A stretch of 64,000 nt of DNA from Hymenobacter guriensis (GTDB lineage Bacteria > Bacteroidota > Bacteroidia > Cytophagales > Hymenobacteraceae): NCBI RefSeq assembly GCF_015773195.1, contig NZ_JADWYK010000019.1, forward strand, positions 19,530-83,529. The letters run 5' to 3'. The notes beneath the pieces are model-generated. The model did not search any database. It saw nothing but the letters and a program-made list of their open reading frames with translations, and was not told the origin of the DNA. Shown here one piece after another: positions 41,913 through 51,889 of the stretch; the first letter of the stretch is position 1, and each line of letters starts with the position of its first letter. The translations under genes and the position numbers were made by a program.

Positions 41913-42626
41913 ATGGCTCATATGAAAATGGCCTTTATCGTTGTGTTCACCCTGTTTTTACTGTTTGCCCTGTCCGGCTTGGCCTGGCGGCGCATCAAGA
42001 GTAAGAGCAAGCCGGCTGACCTCGTGGCCAAGAGCAACCACCGCTCGGTGTGGTCTTTTCATTATGGCCCCGCAACTATTCTACCGTCCCGGGAGGTAGT
42101 CGCGCCAAGTTCGCCGCCGACTCCCGGTAAGGCGCTGGCCCGGCTCATGCCCGACGAAGACCAGCAGGTACAGGAAGAGCAGGCCCGGGCCGTGGCGGCA
42201 GTTGACAGCGAAGCGACCAAGAACCGCACCGATGAACAGGCGCAACAGCCAAACACGCCGGGCCCGGCTTCCGGCAAAGATGCCGGAACGGCTCCGCTGC
42301 AGTCCTCGCGCCACGCGCCCGGCGCAAAGGTGAACGTGCTGGATATGCTCGGCACTGATAGGACAGAGCCCGCAGTAGCACCGGCCACGGCCGAAGCGGC
42401 GACAGTTGCCGACAGCGAGCCGGCCGAACCAGAAGCGGCCGGGGAAGCCACCGTGCCCCAGGCCATCTACAGCAACCCACTCACGGAAGCCACGCGCACC
42501 AAGAATGATGAGGCCAACCGCAAAGCCGCCGCAGAGCTGAGAAAAAGCAACCGGGCGGCCCTGCGCACCGGCACCGATAGCCAGAAAGCCGCCCTGACCG
42601 CCCTCATCAAGGAAGGCTCCGCCTAG
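41913..42626 (+). CDS. Hypothetical membrane-anchored protein, first gene of the tra operon
   Basis: 237 residues. One N-terminal transmembrane helix (AFIVVFTLFLLFALSGLAW), then a long, low-complexity Ala/Glu/Pro/Thr cytoplasmic or periplasmic tail, and a basic C-terminal helix (RKAAAELRKSNRAALRTG). No family recognised. It lies just after the regulatory array and 100 bp before traE, so it is probably co-expressed with transfer genes. Confidence 0.55.
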   Translation: MAHMKMAFIVVFTLFLLFALSGLAWRRIKSKSKPADLVAKSNHRSVWSFHYGPATILPSREVVAPSSPPTPGKALARLMPDEDQQVQEEQARAVAAVDSEATKNRTDEQAQQPNTPGPASGKDAGTAPLQSSRHAPGAKVNVLDMLGTDRTEPAVAPATAEAATVADSEPAEPEAAGEATVPQAIYSNPLTEATRTKNDEANRKAAAELRKSNRAALRTGTDSQKAALTALIKEGSA

Positions 42627-42725
42627 CCATGCATCCCTCCGGCACTACACCTTATTTCCGCGCTCATTCTGCCCTGCTTTTCGGGCGATAAGCGCCCTAC
42701 TTCCTTCCCTTTTTTTCTTACTCCT

Positions 42726-43106
42726 ATGCTCAACAAACCCCTCAATCTGGCGGCAAACCTGGTGGTAGCCGGCAAAGCCTACCAACCTTCCAAGCTGGAG
42801 CAGCGCGGCTATGCGCTACTGACGGTGCTGGCTCTCTCCACCAGCGCGGCGCGGGCGCAAAGCGCCGAAGCTGCTCTCACCCAGGTCAAGGAAAAGGTGA
42901 TTGGCATCGTGCAGGTCATCTTCGCCATCATCCTGATTATCGGTCTGATTCGGGTGGTAATGAAGTTTATTCAGGGCTCACCTGACGCGCTGGGCTCCTT
43001 GGGCTGGCTGGTGGGCGGGGTGCTGCTCTGGTTCGGCTTCCAACTCTTCAAGGACGATTTGGTCAGCGCCGTGGGTGGCAGCGACGGGGGTGGTATCACT
43101 GATTAG
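42726..43106 (+). CDS. traE: TraE-like (DUF4134) conjugation protein
   Basis: 126 residues. A signal or membrane helix ends near AARAQSAEAALTQVKEKVIG, followed by two hydrophobic helices (IVQVIFAIILIIGLIRVVMK and a second near 100). The layout matches DUF4134/TraE of Bacteroidetes conjugative elements, which corresponds to the VirB2 pilin position. It lies 9 bp before traF. Confidence 0.85.
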   Translation: MLNKPLNLAANLVVAGKAYQPSKLEQRGYALLTVLALSTSAARAQSAEAALTQVKEKVIGIVQVIFAIILIIGLIRVVMKFIQGSPDALGSLGWLVGGVLLWFGFQLFKDDLVSAVGGSDGGGITD

Positions 43107-43115
43107 GCCGCTGCC

Positions 43116-43445
43116 ATGCGTTCCTACAAATCCATTGAGCGCCCCGCGCAGGTGCTGGGCATGAACCTGCAGGACCTGGGCCTGCTGGTGGGCCTGTTCA
43201 TCGGCTCCGTGCTGCTGCTGGGCTTCCTGGGCATGGCCGTCAAGATTCCGCGCATGGTCTATCTGGTGGTCATCCTCACGGAAGTGGGCCTGATTCTGAG
43301 CCTGCGCTACCTCACCCGCACGCAAGCCCCCGGCTTCCTGATGGGCTGGCTCTCCTACACCTTCATTCAGCCCCGCCGCCTGGCGGTGGGCTCCCTTCCC
43401 ATTCCCACTATTCATGGCAAAAAAACCAAAAACGGCCGCGTTTGA
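43116..43445 (+). CDS. traF: TraF-like (DUF4133) conjugation protein
   Basis: 109 residues with two hydrophobic helices near 20-60 (LGLLVGLFIGSVLLLGFLG), the VirB3-like layout of DUF4133 proteins. The last 32 bases overlap the start of the traG ATPase gene, as seen in other elements, implying coupled translation. Confidence 0.85.
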   Translation: MRSYKSIERPAQVLGMNLQDLGLLVGLFIGSVLLLGFLGMAVKIPRMVYLVVILTEVGLILSLRYLTRTQAPGFLMGWLSYTFIQPRRLAVGSLPIPTIHGKKTKNGRV

Positions 43446-46029
43446 CGCCGTGATGCCCGTGCACAGCTTTGAGGGCGATAAGGTGGTCTTCAAGGATGGT
43501 CGCGTCGCGGTGGGCTTCGTCATTGAGCCGGCCGAGATGGAAAGCTGGACGGTGGACGACTACGAGGCCTTCCAGACCGCGCTGGTGGGCGTGCTACGCC
43601 CCCTGCCGGTGGGTACCATCGTGCAGAAAACCGACGTCTACTACGACCGGCCCTACCGCGAAGATAAAACCCAGCAGACCTACTTCGAGGGCAAGATGAA
43701 CAAGCACTTCTTCGAGCGGCTGGTGCTGTTTCAGAAGTCCTACCTGTTTCTCTCCTTCGCGCCGGTGGCGGTGAAAGCGCCCCGCACCAACGCCGTGAAT
43801 GCCCTGGTGGCCCGCGCCGGCGAAGCCCTGATGAAAAACCCCTTCGCGCAGCTCGTCCAGACCCTGGAGTTGGCCGAAGCCAGCGCCGTGGAGTTTGTGC
43901 AGGGCCTCAAGAACCTAGGCGGCGTTGCGTTTGAGCGCCTGAGCGGCCGGGAGATGCACCAGCTTTACCTGCAGTACTTCAATCTGAACTTCGACGGCCA
44001 GCCTACGCGCCAAGAGCGCGAGATTGGCAACGACATGGGCGCGCTCAGCGTGGGCGAGAACCGGGTGAATATCCTTTCGATGGTGGGCCAGGGCAGCGAG
44101 GCCCACCCGGCGGTGAAGAACAGCTACGGCGTCACCGCGCCCATGCTCTACCCGCTCACCCACGTCCTGCAGTGCCCGCACATTCTGACGCAGGCGCTGC
44201 TGGTTCAGGATACCCGCGCTGAGCTTAGCTCGCTGGACACTGACCGCAAGCTCAACGCCTCGCTCTCGTTTCTCTCCACCCAGGACAATGCGCTACGGGC
44301 GGCTGAGGTTGAGGAATTTACCGCCGAGGTGCGGGCCGAAAACAAGCAGATTGTGGGCCTGCACCTTTCCCTGCTGCTGTGGGACACCAACGATAACAGC
44401 CGCCGCGAAAACGTGGAGCGGGCCACGGCGGCCTTCCGCTACATGTTCGGCACCGAAAGCGTAGTGGAAAGCTACTTGGCCCTGCCGGTGTTCTTCGGCC
44501 TGCTGCCCGGCAACGCCTACCAAGTACCAGACCGCTGGCTGACGAGCACCGCCGACCGCGGCGCGTGCTACACCCACTGGACGGCCACTTACAAAACCGA
44601 CCCGGTGGGCGAATACCTCACCGACCGGTTCCGCAACCTGGTGCAGGTAAACCTGTTCAACACGGCCCTGGACAATCAGAACGCCATTGTCATCGGCCCC
44701 TCGGGCTCGGGCAAGAGCTACACCTTCGGCAATCTGATTGTGCAGCGCTTCGAGAAGGGTGCCCGCCAGATTATCATGGACGTGGGCGGCACTTACCGCA
44801 ACGTGCTGCAGTCGCTCAACGGCGAGGATTTCGACAACACCTACTTTGAGTACGACCCGCAGCGGCCCATTGAGTTCAACCCCTTCGTGGTACCGCGCGA
44901 CGCTTCGGGCAAGTGGCTCTACAACGACGAGAAAACCAATTTTCACCTGGCTTTGCTGGCCGCGCTCTGGAAGGGCGGCAAGGACACGGCCCTGGACAAG
45001 TCGGAGCGCACCATTCTTTCGCGCTTTCTGATTGAGTACTACGCCTGCCTGAATGAGAGTCCGCACCTGAACCAAAAGGACGAGGAGTTTCCCGGCATGG
45101 AAAGCTTCTACCGCTTCGTCGAGCACTACGACCAGGAAATGCAGAAGCCGGTAGCTCAGCCCGGCGACGGGGTGGAGCCCGACCCGCTGGACGGCGCCCG
45201 CCGGCAGTACCAGAAAAACCTGAAGTACATCGACATGCACCAGTTCTTCCTGGTGCTGGGCCAGTACATCACTGGCGGCCGCTACGAGCGGGTGCTCAAC
45301 GCCAAGCGCGACGTGGATTTGAGCGAGTACCGGCTCATCTGCTTTGACCTCGCGAAGGTGCAGGCCGACCCCGACCTCTACCCGGTGGTGGCCATGCTCA
45401 TCACCGAGCTGTCGCTGGACTTATTCCGCAAATTCCCTGACGACATCAAGTACATCGCCCTGGACGAGGCCTGGACCATGCTGAGCGGGGTGCTCTCGGA
45501 ATTCATCGAGTCGATGTACCGCACCATCCGCAAAACCAACGGCTCGGTAACCATCATCACCCAGGGCATTACCGAGATTACCAGCAGCAAAATCGGGCCG
45601 GCCATCATCAACAACTCGGCTACCAAGATTATCCTGCGCCACGTCAACCCCGACTCCCTGGCCCAGCTGCAGGCCCCGCTGGGCCTGACCGGCCACGAGA
45701 TGGACCTGATTAAGTCGGTACGCTCCACCGAGGCCCTGCGCGAGATATTCATCAAGCAGGGCGCGAAGGGCAAGATTTTCGGGGTGGAGGCCTCGCCGCA
45801 ACTGGATGCCATCCTGACCTCCAAGCCCGTGGAGCGCAACTACCTCAACAAGCTGGTCAAGTTCTACCAGCAGACCAACCTGAAGCCGGTGCTCGACCGA
45901 AACGGCCGGCCGAAGCTGGACGCTGAGGGCAACCCGCAGTACGAGCCCGTGAAGGTGCAGCGGCTGGACTACGCCGTCGACCAGTTTGTGGAGGATAAAC
46001 AGGCCCGCAAGGGCATCCTGGCCCAATGA
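43414..46029 (+). CDS. traG: TraG, VirB4-family conjugation ATPase
   Basis: 871 residues, the usual size. Walker A GPSGSGKSYTFG lies near residue 428, with Walker B IKYIALDEAWTML near 685. The motif ITQGITEI follows. The N-terminal half carries the VirB4 domain. It energises assembly of the transfer channel at the inner membrane. The start overlaps traF by 32 bases, and the stop overlaps traJ by four bases. Confidence 0.95.
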   Translation: MAKKPKTAAFDAVMPVHSFEGDKVVFKDGRVAVGFVIEPAEMESWTVDDYEAFQTALVGVLRPLPVGTIVQKTDVYYDRPYREDKTQQTYFEGKMNKHFFERLVLFQKSYLFLSFAPVAVKAPRTNAVNALVARAGEALMKNPFAQLVQTLELAEASAVEFVQGLKNLGGVAFERLSGREMHQLYLQYFNLNFDGQPTRQEREIGNDMGALSVGENRVNILSMVGQGSEAHPAVKNSYGVTAPMLYPLTHVLQCPHILTQALLVQDTRAELSSLDTDRKLNASLSFLSTQDNALRAAEVEEFTAEVRAENKQIVGLHLSLLLWDTNDNSRRENVERATAAFRYMFGTESVVESYLALPVFFGLLPGNAYQVPDRWLTSTADRGACYTHWTATYKTDPVGEYLTDRFRNLVQVNLFNTALDNQNAIVIGPSGSGKSYTFGNLIVQRFEKGARQIIMDVGGTYRNVLQSLNGEDFDNTYFEYDPQRPIEFNPFVVPRDASGKWLYNDEKTNFHLALLAALWKGGKDTALDKSERTILSRFLIEYYACLNESPHLNQKDEEFPGMESFYRFVEHYDQEMQKPVAQPGDGVEPDPLDGARRQYQKNLKYIDMHQFFLVLGQYITGGRYERVLNAKRDVDLSEYRLICFDLAKVQADPDLYPVVAMLITELSLDLFRKFPDDIKYIALDEAWTMLSGVLSEFIESMYRTIRKTNGSVTIITQGITEITSSKIGPAIINNSATKIILRHVNPDSLAQLQAPLGLTGHEMDLIKSVRSTEALREIFIKQGAKGKIFGVEASPQLDAILTSKPVERNYLNKLVKFYQQTNLKPVLDRNGRPKLDAEGNPQYEPVKVQRLDYAVDQFVEDKQARKGILAQ

Positions 46030-47141
46030 GCAGCCTGTACCTAATGGTCGCCTACGGGGCCGACCCGGGCTTTCTGAGCGCCTGCGACCAGACCCTGCAA
46101 ATCGTGCTGCGCGCCTGCCGCTACATCACGCCCACCTTCATGCTCATTGCCCTGCTCTACACCATCGGGCGCGGCTTTATCTCGGGCAACGGGCTGGCCA
46201 TGGACTGGGGCCCCATCATCAAGGCCGTCTGGATATTCTTCCTGCTCTTCTTCTATAAGGAGTTGATTGATACGCTCAGCTCGGGCATAGCCGGGTTCAC
46301 CCGCATGTTTGCCACCCCCGACGGCTCCACGGCCGCTTCGGCGCTGGGCGCGACCATCAGCACCTCGGAAACACTCTCGCAGAAAACGGTGGTGGAGCAA
46401 GGGGCTCAGGAAATAGCCAACCTGCTCAAAACCATCACCTCGTTCAGCCTGACCAACATTCTGCTGCAGCTGGTGACCGGGGAAGTGGTGCTGCTGATTC
46501 GGCAAATCATGCAGTTCATCCAGCAGTTCATTCTGGGCTTCCTGTTCGTGTGCGGCCCCATTTCCCTGTGCCTGTCGGTCGTGCCGGCCTTTGGCCAGCT
46601 GGCCATCAAGTGGCTGCAGAACTTCCTGGCCGTGCAGTTCTGGGGGCTCTCGTTTGCCCTGCTGGATTTGCTATACACCTTCTACACGGCTTCCAACACC
46701 ACGTTTGGCGGGGTTTTCTCCGCCCCGGTGGCGGCGGAGTCGGATACCCGCCAGCTGATTGTCTCGGTGGCCTTCATCATGCTCTACCTCATGGTACCCT
46801 ACCTGACGAGCCTGTTTATCGGCTCCTCGGCCGCGCAAGGGTTCGTGGGCTCGGTGGTAGGCATGGCCACGTCGGCGGCAGCGGCGGCGGCCGGTGTTTC
46901 GGCCGGCATGGCCGGCGGCGGCCACGGCGTGTCCGGGGCCATCGGCCGGGCCATGAGCAGCGGCGGCCCCTCGGGTGGCGGTGGTGGCGGCTCCGGCGGG
47001 GGCGCGGGCGGCAACTCAGCCGACCCCGGCCCGGTCCCAAGCGGCGGCAGCTCGGCCTCGGCGGGCCTGCCCTCCATTACCATGTCCGATGCCCTCAATC
47101 CTTCCTACCGGCAACGGCCTTCCGGGCTGTGGACGGCCTAA
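46026..47141 (+). CDS. traJ: TraJ-like (VirB6/TrbL-type) inner-membrane conjugation protein
   Basis: 371 residues with six or more hydrophobic helices (for example LRACRYITPTFMLIALLYTI, IIKAVWIFFLLFFYKELI, QFILGFLFVCGPISLCLSVV). A Gly/Ala/Ser-rich tail follows near residue 320. This matches the polytopic VirB6 position in Bacteroidetes tra operons. It overlaps the VirB4 stop (ATGA) and lies 18 bp before the lipoprotein gene. Confidence 0.82.
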   Translation: MSSLYLMVAYGADPGFLSACDQTLQIVLRACRYITPTFMLIALLYTIGRGFISGNGLAMDWGPIIKAVWIFFLLFFYKELIDTLSSGIAGFTRMFATPDGSTAASALGATISTSETLSQKTVVEQGAQEIANLLKTITSFSLTNILLQLVTGEVVLLIRQIMQFIQQFILGFLFVCGPISLCLSVVPAFGQLAIKWLQNFLAVQFWGLSFALLDLLYTFYTASNTTFGGVFSAPVAAESDTRQLIVSVAFIMLYLMVPYLTSLFIGSSAAQGFVGSVVGMATSAAAAAAGVSAGMAGGGHGVSGAIGRAMSSGGPSGGGGGGSGGGAGGNSADPGPVPSGGSSASAGLPSITMSDALNPSYRQRPSGLWTA

Positions 47142-47159
47142 CCATTCCCCTCCTTTCCG

Positions 47160-47786
47160 ATGAACTATCCCACCCGCTACCTGGCCCTGCTGACCCTGAG
47201 CCTAGCCACTGCGTGCCAATCCAAAGAAGAAAAAGCCAGCGCGGCCCTCGCCGACGCGCTGGAAGCACAAGCGGAAAGCCCCGCTGAACAGGCCCGTATG
47301 GCGGCACAAAAGGCGGCCTACGCGCTGCCCCCGGCCCGGCCGGCCTCGGCGGTTGACGTGCGCGCCGGCGTGGAGCAGCTGCTGCCGGCCGAAGGCTACT
47401 TGGAGCTGGTGTCGGTGAAGGGGCAGGCCCTGCAGCCTATCACCCTCGTCCTGCCGCCCATGTGGCGCATCGGGGTGAAGCCGGGCTACCCCAAAGTAGG
47501 CCCCGGCTACAAGATTCCCTTCGAGGCGGTGCTGCGCTGGAAGCCCACGGGCTACGTGGAGACCAAGCCCAAATCAGCCCTGCTGGTGCTGCAGACGCCG
47601 AAAGACTCGCTGATGCGCTTCTATATCTCGGAGATGAGCATGGGCAGCAAGGTTGTGCAGGTGCGGCCCGGGGAGCCCGTCACGGTGCAAGGGGTGCTCT
47701 ACACCTACCTCGACCGGGATAACCCGCAGCGGCTGCTGGTGTACCCCTACCAAGACAAGCAAGTGTACCTGCCCCTGGCCAACTAG
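47160..47786 (+). CDS. Lipoprotein inserted between traJ and traK
   Basis: 208 residues with a lipoprotein signal ending TAC, then QSKEEK. The KEE just after the Cys resembles the surface-export signal of Bacteroidetes lipoproteins (K followed by two acidic residues), so the protein may be exposed at the cell surface. The mature part is Ala/Glu-rich at first, then beta-rich (VLPPMWRIGVKPGYPKVGPG, VVQVRPGEPVTVQGVLYTYL). I do not recognise its family. Its place suggests a VirB7-like or surface-associated role. Confidence 0.55.
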   Translation: MNYPTRYLALLTLSLATACQSKEEKASAALADALEAQAESPAEQARMAAQKAAYALPPARPASAVDVRAGVEQLLPAEGYLELVSVKGQALQPITLVLPPMWRIGVKPGYPKVGPGYKIPFEAVLRWKPTGYVETKPKSALLVLQTPKDSLMRFYISEMSMGSKVVQVRPGEPVTVQGVLYTYLDRDNPQRLLVYPYQDKQVYLPLAN

Positions 47787-47850
47787 GGGCAGTGGGGAAG
47801 AAAGCCCCAGCCTCGCCAATCCTCTCCCGTTGACTTAATCAGCCTTTTTA

Positions 47851-48615
47851 ATGGACTCCGCTAAAAACCTAAGTACCTCATTCTCCACCATGCGCAACCT
47901 GGCGATGGGGAGCGTCCTGGCCCTGCTGCTCGTGTCGCTGGCGGCGGGCTTTCTGGTGTACCGCGCCTACGAGAACAGCGGCCGGCGCGTGTACGTGGTA
48001 GGCCAGACCGGCTCGGTGGCCGCCCTCTCCGCGCCCACTACCGAAACCCACACGCCCTACGAGGCCCGCAACCTGGTGCGCAACTTCATGCAGACCATGT
48101 TCGGCCACGACCAATACACCTACAAAACCAACCTGGACGCGGCCCTGCCCCTGATTGAGGGACGCGGCGGCCGGCGCATCTACGACGGCTTCACGCGGGG
48201 CCAGGTGCTGCAGAACTACGAGCGGTACGCCGCCCGCAACGTGGTGACGGTGGACAGCGTGAGCATCGACATGAACCACCGCCCTTGGTCGGGCCGGGTG
48301 TACATCAAGCAGCGCATCTTCATCGGGGGCGAGCAGAAAGAGCCCTTGCCGCTGGCCGCCAAGTTCAACCTGACCGAGACCAACCGTTCCGATGCCAACC
48401 CCTACGGGATGCTCATCACCAACTTCGATTACATCCCCTACAACCCGCAGGTGTCGCGGGAGGAGCTTCAGGCCCTGAAGGAGCAGGAAGCCGACCGGCA
48501 GCGGGCTCTGCTGGAAGCCCAGCGCAGTGCCGGCGCTCTGGCTCCCACAGCCGGCGACGCGCCAGCCCCGGCCGCAGTTCCGGCTGCGCCAGCCCCCGCC
48601 GCAGCGGGCAATTAG
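47851..48615 (+). CDS. traK: TraK-like (VirB8-type) conjugation protein
   Basis: 254 residues. A short cytoplasmic N-terminus, one membrane helix (LAMGSVLALLLVSLAAGFLV), then a periplasmic NTF2-like domain (ARNLVRNFMQTMFGHDQYTY to about residue 205), and an Ala/Pro-rich tail. The layout matches TraK/VirB8. It lies 30 bp before traN. Confidence 0.88.
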   Translation: MDSAKNLSTSFSTMRNLAMGSVLALLLVSLAAGFLVYRAYENSGRRVYVVGQTGSVAALSAPTTETHTPYEARNLVRNFMQTMFGHDQYTYKTNLDAALPLIEGRGGRRIYDGFTRGQVLQNYERYAARNVVTVDSVSIDMNHRPWSGRVYIKQRIFIGGEQKEPLPLAAKFNLTETNRSDANPYGMLITNFDYIPYNPQVSREELQALKEQEADRQRALLEAQRSAGALAPTAGDAPAPAAVPAAPAPAAAGN

Positions 48616-48644
48616 CCCTATCCTTTCTTCAAGCGCATCGCACT

Positions 48645-49547
48645 ATGATTTCCAAGCTTTTGCTGGCCCTGGGCCTGCCCCTGCTGCTGGCGTCGGCCAC
48701 GTCAGCCCAATCCTCCACGGCCGTGCTGCGGCCCGCCGCGGCATCCCCGACAGCCCCGGCGCTGCTGGACGTGGCCGTGTCCGACAGCTCCACTACCTAC
48801 CTCGTTTTCGGCGGCCCCGTGTCGCTGGTCGATGTGGGCATGGCCAATAACTACCTGGTGAAGATTGAAGCCAACGCCGTGTTCGTGCGCGCCCGCCGCA
48901 AGTCCGCGCCGCCCACGCCCATCCTCATCCGCTACGGCTCCAAGTACTGGATGGGCCGCCTCGTGTACGTGGACCGGCCGGTGCTGCAGCTGTACGACTT
49001 TCAGAAAGACGGTGCGCTGAGCGTGAGCAGCGGCACCAGCGAGGGCACGGCGGCCGGCGCGGCCCCGGAGAATGAGCTGGCCCTGGACAAGGAGCGGGAG
49101 AAGAAAGCGGCCGTGGAGGGCAAGCTCAGCCAGCTGCGCAAAACGCGGGAGGAGCACCAAGCCGTGGCCGTCGTCGACAACGACTTGGTCTTATCGTTGG
49201 CCAACGTGCGCAACGACAAGGATTTTACCTACCTGCGCTTCAAGGTCATCAACCACTCGGCCATTGACTACAACGTCGATTTCACCGACTTCCAACTGGT
49301 GGAAAACGCCCATAAGAAGTTTCTGGCCCGCAAGAAGAACGAAGCGCGCCGGCCGCTGGCTCCCTCGGGCGGCTTAGCCAACCAAGTGGTTACGGGCCGC
49401 ACCACCGGCTACCTGACCTATGCCATTCCGCTCTACGCGGCCACCGACCGAGGCTACCTGGAAGTGACCCTGCGGGAGCTGAACGGGGCGCGGGTACTGG
49501 TGCTGCCGGTGCCTTCGCGGGTCATCAACCGAGCCTCTACCATCTAA
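48645..49547 (+). CDS. traN: TraN-like (DUF4138, VirB9-type) conjugation protein
   Basis: 300 residues from MISKLLLALGLPLLLASATS, a signal peptide cleaved near SAQS. The mature protein contains SDSSTTYLVFGGPVSLVDVG and a C-terminal beta domain with DFTDFQLVENAHKKFLARKK, as in DUF4138. It is the periplasmic and outer-membrane partner of TraM. It lies 10 bp before traM. Confidence 0.88.
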   Translation: MISKLLLALGLPLLLASATSAQSSTAVLRPAAASPTAPALLDVAVSDSSTTYLVFGGPVSLVDVGMANNYLVKIEANAVFVRARRKSAPPTPILIRYGSKYWMGRLVYVDRPVLQLYDFQKDGALSVSSGTSEGTAAGAAPENELALDKEREKKAAVEGKLSQLRKTREEHQAVAVVDNDLVLSLANVRNDKDFTYLRFKVINHSAIDYNVDFTDFQLVENAHKKFLARKKNEARRPLAPSGGLANQVVTGRTTGYLTYAIPLYAATDRGYLEVTLRELNGARVLVLPVPSRVINRASTI

Positions 49548-49557
49548 CGCTGCTGCC

Positions 49558-50976
49558 ATGGAACCCGCAAATCCCCACACCCAACCCCCAGCCATGGGCT
49601 CCGCGGCGCACGACGACGCGGAGCACTTCGGCCCGCAGCGGCCCGCGCCCGCCGGCCAGTCCAAAGCCACACCGCTGGAAACGCTGCGCAACAACTGGCT
49701 ACTCCTGACCGGCCTGCTGGTGCTGCTGGTCGGCATGGGTCTGTTTCTCTGGCTGCGCTCCGCCACCCAAGCCGCGCAGCAGAAGAAGGAAGTCGTCGCG
49801 GCGGCCTCGGAAAACATCGAGCCCGAGATTAGAGCGGCCCCCACGGCGGCGGCAGAGCCGGTGTCGCCCTCCGCGCAGATAGAGCAGCAGCGCCGGCTGG
49901 AGCAGGAGGCCCAAAGCACGCCCACCCGCCTCAACACCGATGAGGTTGCGGAAGCCTTCGTGGCCGATACGATGGGGCAGGCCCTGCGGCGGAAGCAGCG
50001 GGCGGCGGCCCTCACGGCGGCAGCGCGCCGCCGGCAGGAGGAAGCCCGCCTCGCCGCGGCCGACGTGGACACCATTGAAGCCACGGTGCAGGACCCCGCG
50101 ACGGGTTCGTACCATGCCCAGACGCTGGTGGTGCCCAGGCGGCGGCCGGGCCAGGTAGCCGGTAGCGTGGCCCGCCGAACCAGCTCCGGCGCGGCGCGCC
50201 GGGCGCGGGCCACGCTACTGTCGGCGACTGACACCGACGGCACCCCGTTTGAAACCGACCCGGACGTGCTGGCCATGCTGAGCACCTCGCCGCCCGAAAC
50301 CCGCGCCGCCTATGAGCGCATGACCGGCAAGCGCTACCGCGACCCTAAAGCCGTCGCGCAGACACTGGCCAGCCGCACCAGCGCGCCCGGTATGGACGGC
50401 TTCAATACCGTTAAGGTCGCGGGCTCCGCCCGGATGATGGCCCAGAGCAGCCAGGCGGAGCTGGTGCCCGACGTCTTTTTCAAGTGCGCTATCAACGGCG
50501 AGCAGAAGGTGCGAACCGGCTCCGTGGTGCTGCTGCGGCTGCAGGAAGACGCCGTGGTGTCGGGCGTAACCTTCCCGAAGAATACTGTCTTCGCCGCCGT
50601 TGCCACCGTGGGCACTAACAACGTGATGCTGGAAGTCAACCGCCTCGGGCCCAACCGGGTCGCGGCCAGCATCTACGACTACAACTACATGCCCGGCATC
50701 ATGATTGACCCCGTGAAGCGGGTAGCCAAAGATGCCAGCCTCGCCGGCCAGGACCTGCAGCAGCAGTCCATGCAGGAAGTCAGCACCGCCATCGACCGCT
50801 CCGCCTCGGCTGCCAACTCGGTGGTAGGCGTGGGCGGGCGCGTGGCCATGGGCGTGCTCAGCCGGCCCAAAACCCGCACCAAGCTGCGGGATGTGCTGCT
50901 GCCCGACGGCTACCCCATCCTGATTACCACGGCTGCCGCCGGCCAGATGGGGCCGGCCACGGCGTCGGGACGCTAA
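49558..50976 (+). CDS. traM: TraM-like (VirB10-type) conjugation protein
   Basis: 472 residues. One N-terminal membrane helix (LLLTGLLVLLVGMGLFLWL), then a proline- and acid-rich linker, then a C-terminal VirB10-like beta-barrel domain (residues about 300-440, with PDVFFKCAINGEQKVRTGSV and GVTFPKNTVFAAVATV). It spans from inner to outer membrane and gates the channel. Confidence 0.88.
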   Translation: MEPANPHTQPPAMGSAAHDDAEHFGPQRPAPAGQSKATPLETLRNNWLLLTGLLVLLVGMGLFLWLRSATQAAQQKKEVVAAASENIEPEIRAAPTAAAEPVSPSAQIEQQRRLEQEAQSTPTRLNTDEVAEAFVADTMGQALRRKQRAAALTAAARRRQEEARLAAADVDTIEATVQDPATGSYHAQTLVVPRRRPGQVAGSVARRTSSGAARRARATLLSATDTDGTPFETDPDVLAMLSTSPPETRAAYERMTGKRYRDPKAVAQTLASRTSAPGMDGFNTVKVAGSARMMAQSSQAELVPDVFFKCAINGEQKVRTGSVVLLRLQEDAVVSGVTFPKNTVFAAVATVGTNNVMLEVNRLGPNRVAASIYDYNYMPGIMIDPVKRVAKDASLAGQDLQQQSMQEVSTAIDRSASAANSVVGVGGRVAMGVLSRPKTRTKLRDVLLPDGYPILITTAAAGQMGPATASGR

Positions 50977-50998
50977 TCCTTTCACTAATTCCACGACA

Positions 50999-51883
50999 AT
51001 GAAAAAGACTCTTTTTCCGGCCTTGGCGGCCGTTGCGCTGCTGGCCCCGGCCGGTCAGGCCCGGGCGCAGATGGTGGTGAATGACCCGCTGCACATGGGC
51101 GTGCAGATTGGCGAGTTTGCCAAGCGCCTGCAGCAGTGGTCCTCCACGGTGCAGAACTACCAGGTAGTAAAGGATGCCCGCCAGATTGCCGGTGTCACGA
51201 AGGACATCACCAGCGAAGTGCGCAGCCTCACCCAGGAAGGGCTCGACCTGCAGAAGCAGGTGCAGGCCGACCTGCGGAAGGTGCAGAGCATTCAGGATTT
51301 GCGGCTTTCCAACCCGCAGGAGCTGTTTACGCGGGCCCTGGCCATGTCCGGCCGCAGCCAGACCAACCAGATGATGCCCGTTTACGCCAAGGCCCAGCGC
51401 CTGCGGCAGGCCCTGCAGCTGACCAACCCCATGCAGGACGTGAATACGATGTACGACGTGTTCTCGCGCTTCGGCACCAGTTCGGCCGACCCCAACGGCA
51501 ACATGACCAGCGACCAGTACCAGGCCAAGCGCGAGGAATCCACGGTTTCCCTGTTTGCGGCCGAAGAGATGATGGCCAAGCGCAAGCTGGCAATGGCCGT
51601 GAACTACTACAAGATTGCCGACGAGATGACTGCGCAAAGCGTAGAAATGCAGGCCACGCTGAAAAATCCGGGCCGCTACGCCATGACTGAGGGGGAGCGG
51701 ATAGCCGCCCTGAACTCCTCGAACGACAACCTGATTAAGGCCATGCAGCTGCGCGAGCAGGGCGACCGGCTATTCATGGAAGCCTCGCAGGCCGGCCCTG
51801 CCCACCAGGCCGCCGAAGCGGTGTACGCCTCGACCCTCAGCCGGAACGCGCTGATTAAAATGGACCGTGCACGGCCGCGCTAG
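50999..51883 (+). CDS. TraI-like (DUF4141 / VirB5-type) secreted conjugation protein
   Basis: 294 residues. A signal peptide ends near ARAQM. The mature protein is mostly long helices (VVNDPLHMGVQIGEFAKRLQ, TSEVRSLTQEGLDLQKQVQA), as in VirB5-like minor pilus proteins and DUF4141 (TraI in Bacteroides elements). It lies 22 bp after traM. The symbol is not assigned because naming differs between elements. Confidence 0.75.
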   Translation: MKKTLFPALAAVALLAPAGQARAQMVVNDPLHMGVQIGEFAKRLQQWSSTVQNYQVVKDARQIAGVTKDITSEVRSLTQEGLDLQKQVQADLRKVQSIQDLRLSNPQELFTRALAMSGRSQTNQMMPVYAKAQRLRQALQLTNPMQDVNTMYDVFSRFGTSSADPNGNMTSDQYQAKREESTVSLFAAEEMMAKRKLAMAVNYYKIADEMTAQSVEMQATLKNPGRYAMTEGERIAALNSSNDNLIKAMQLREQGDRLFMEASQAGPAHQAAEAVYASTLSRNALIKMDRARPR

Positions 51884-51889
51884 CACCCT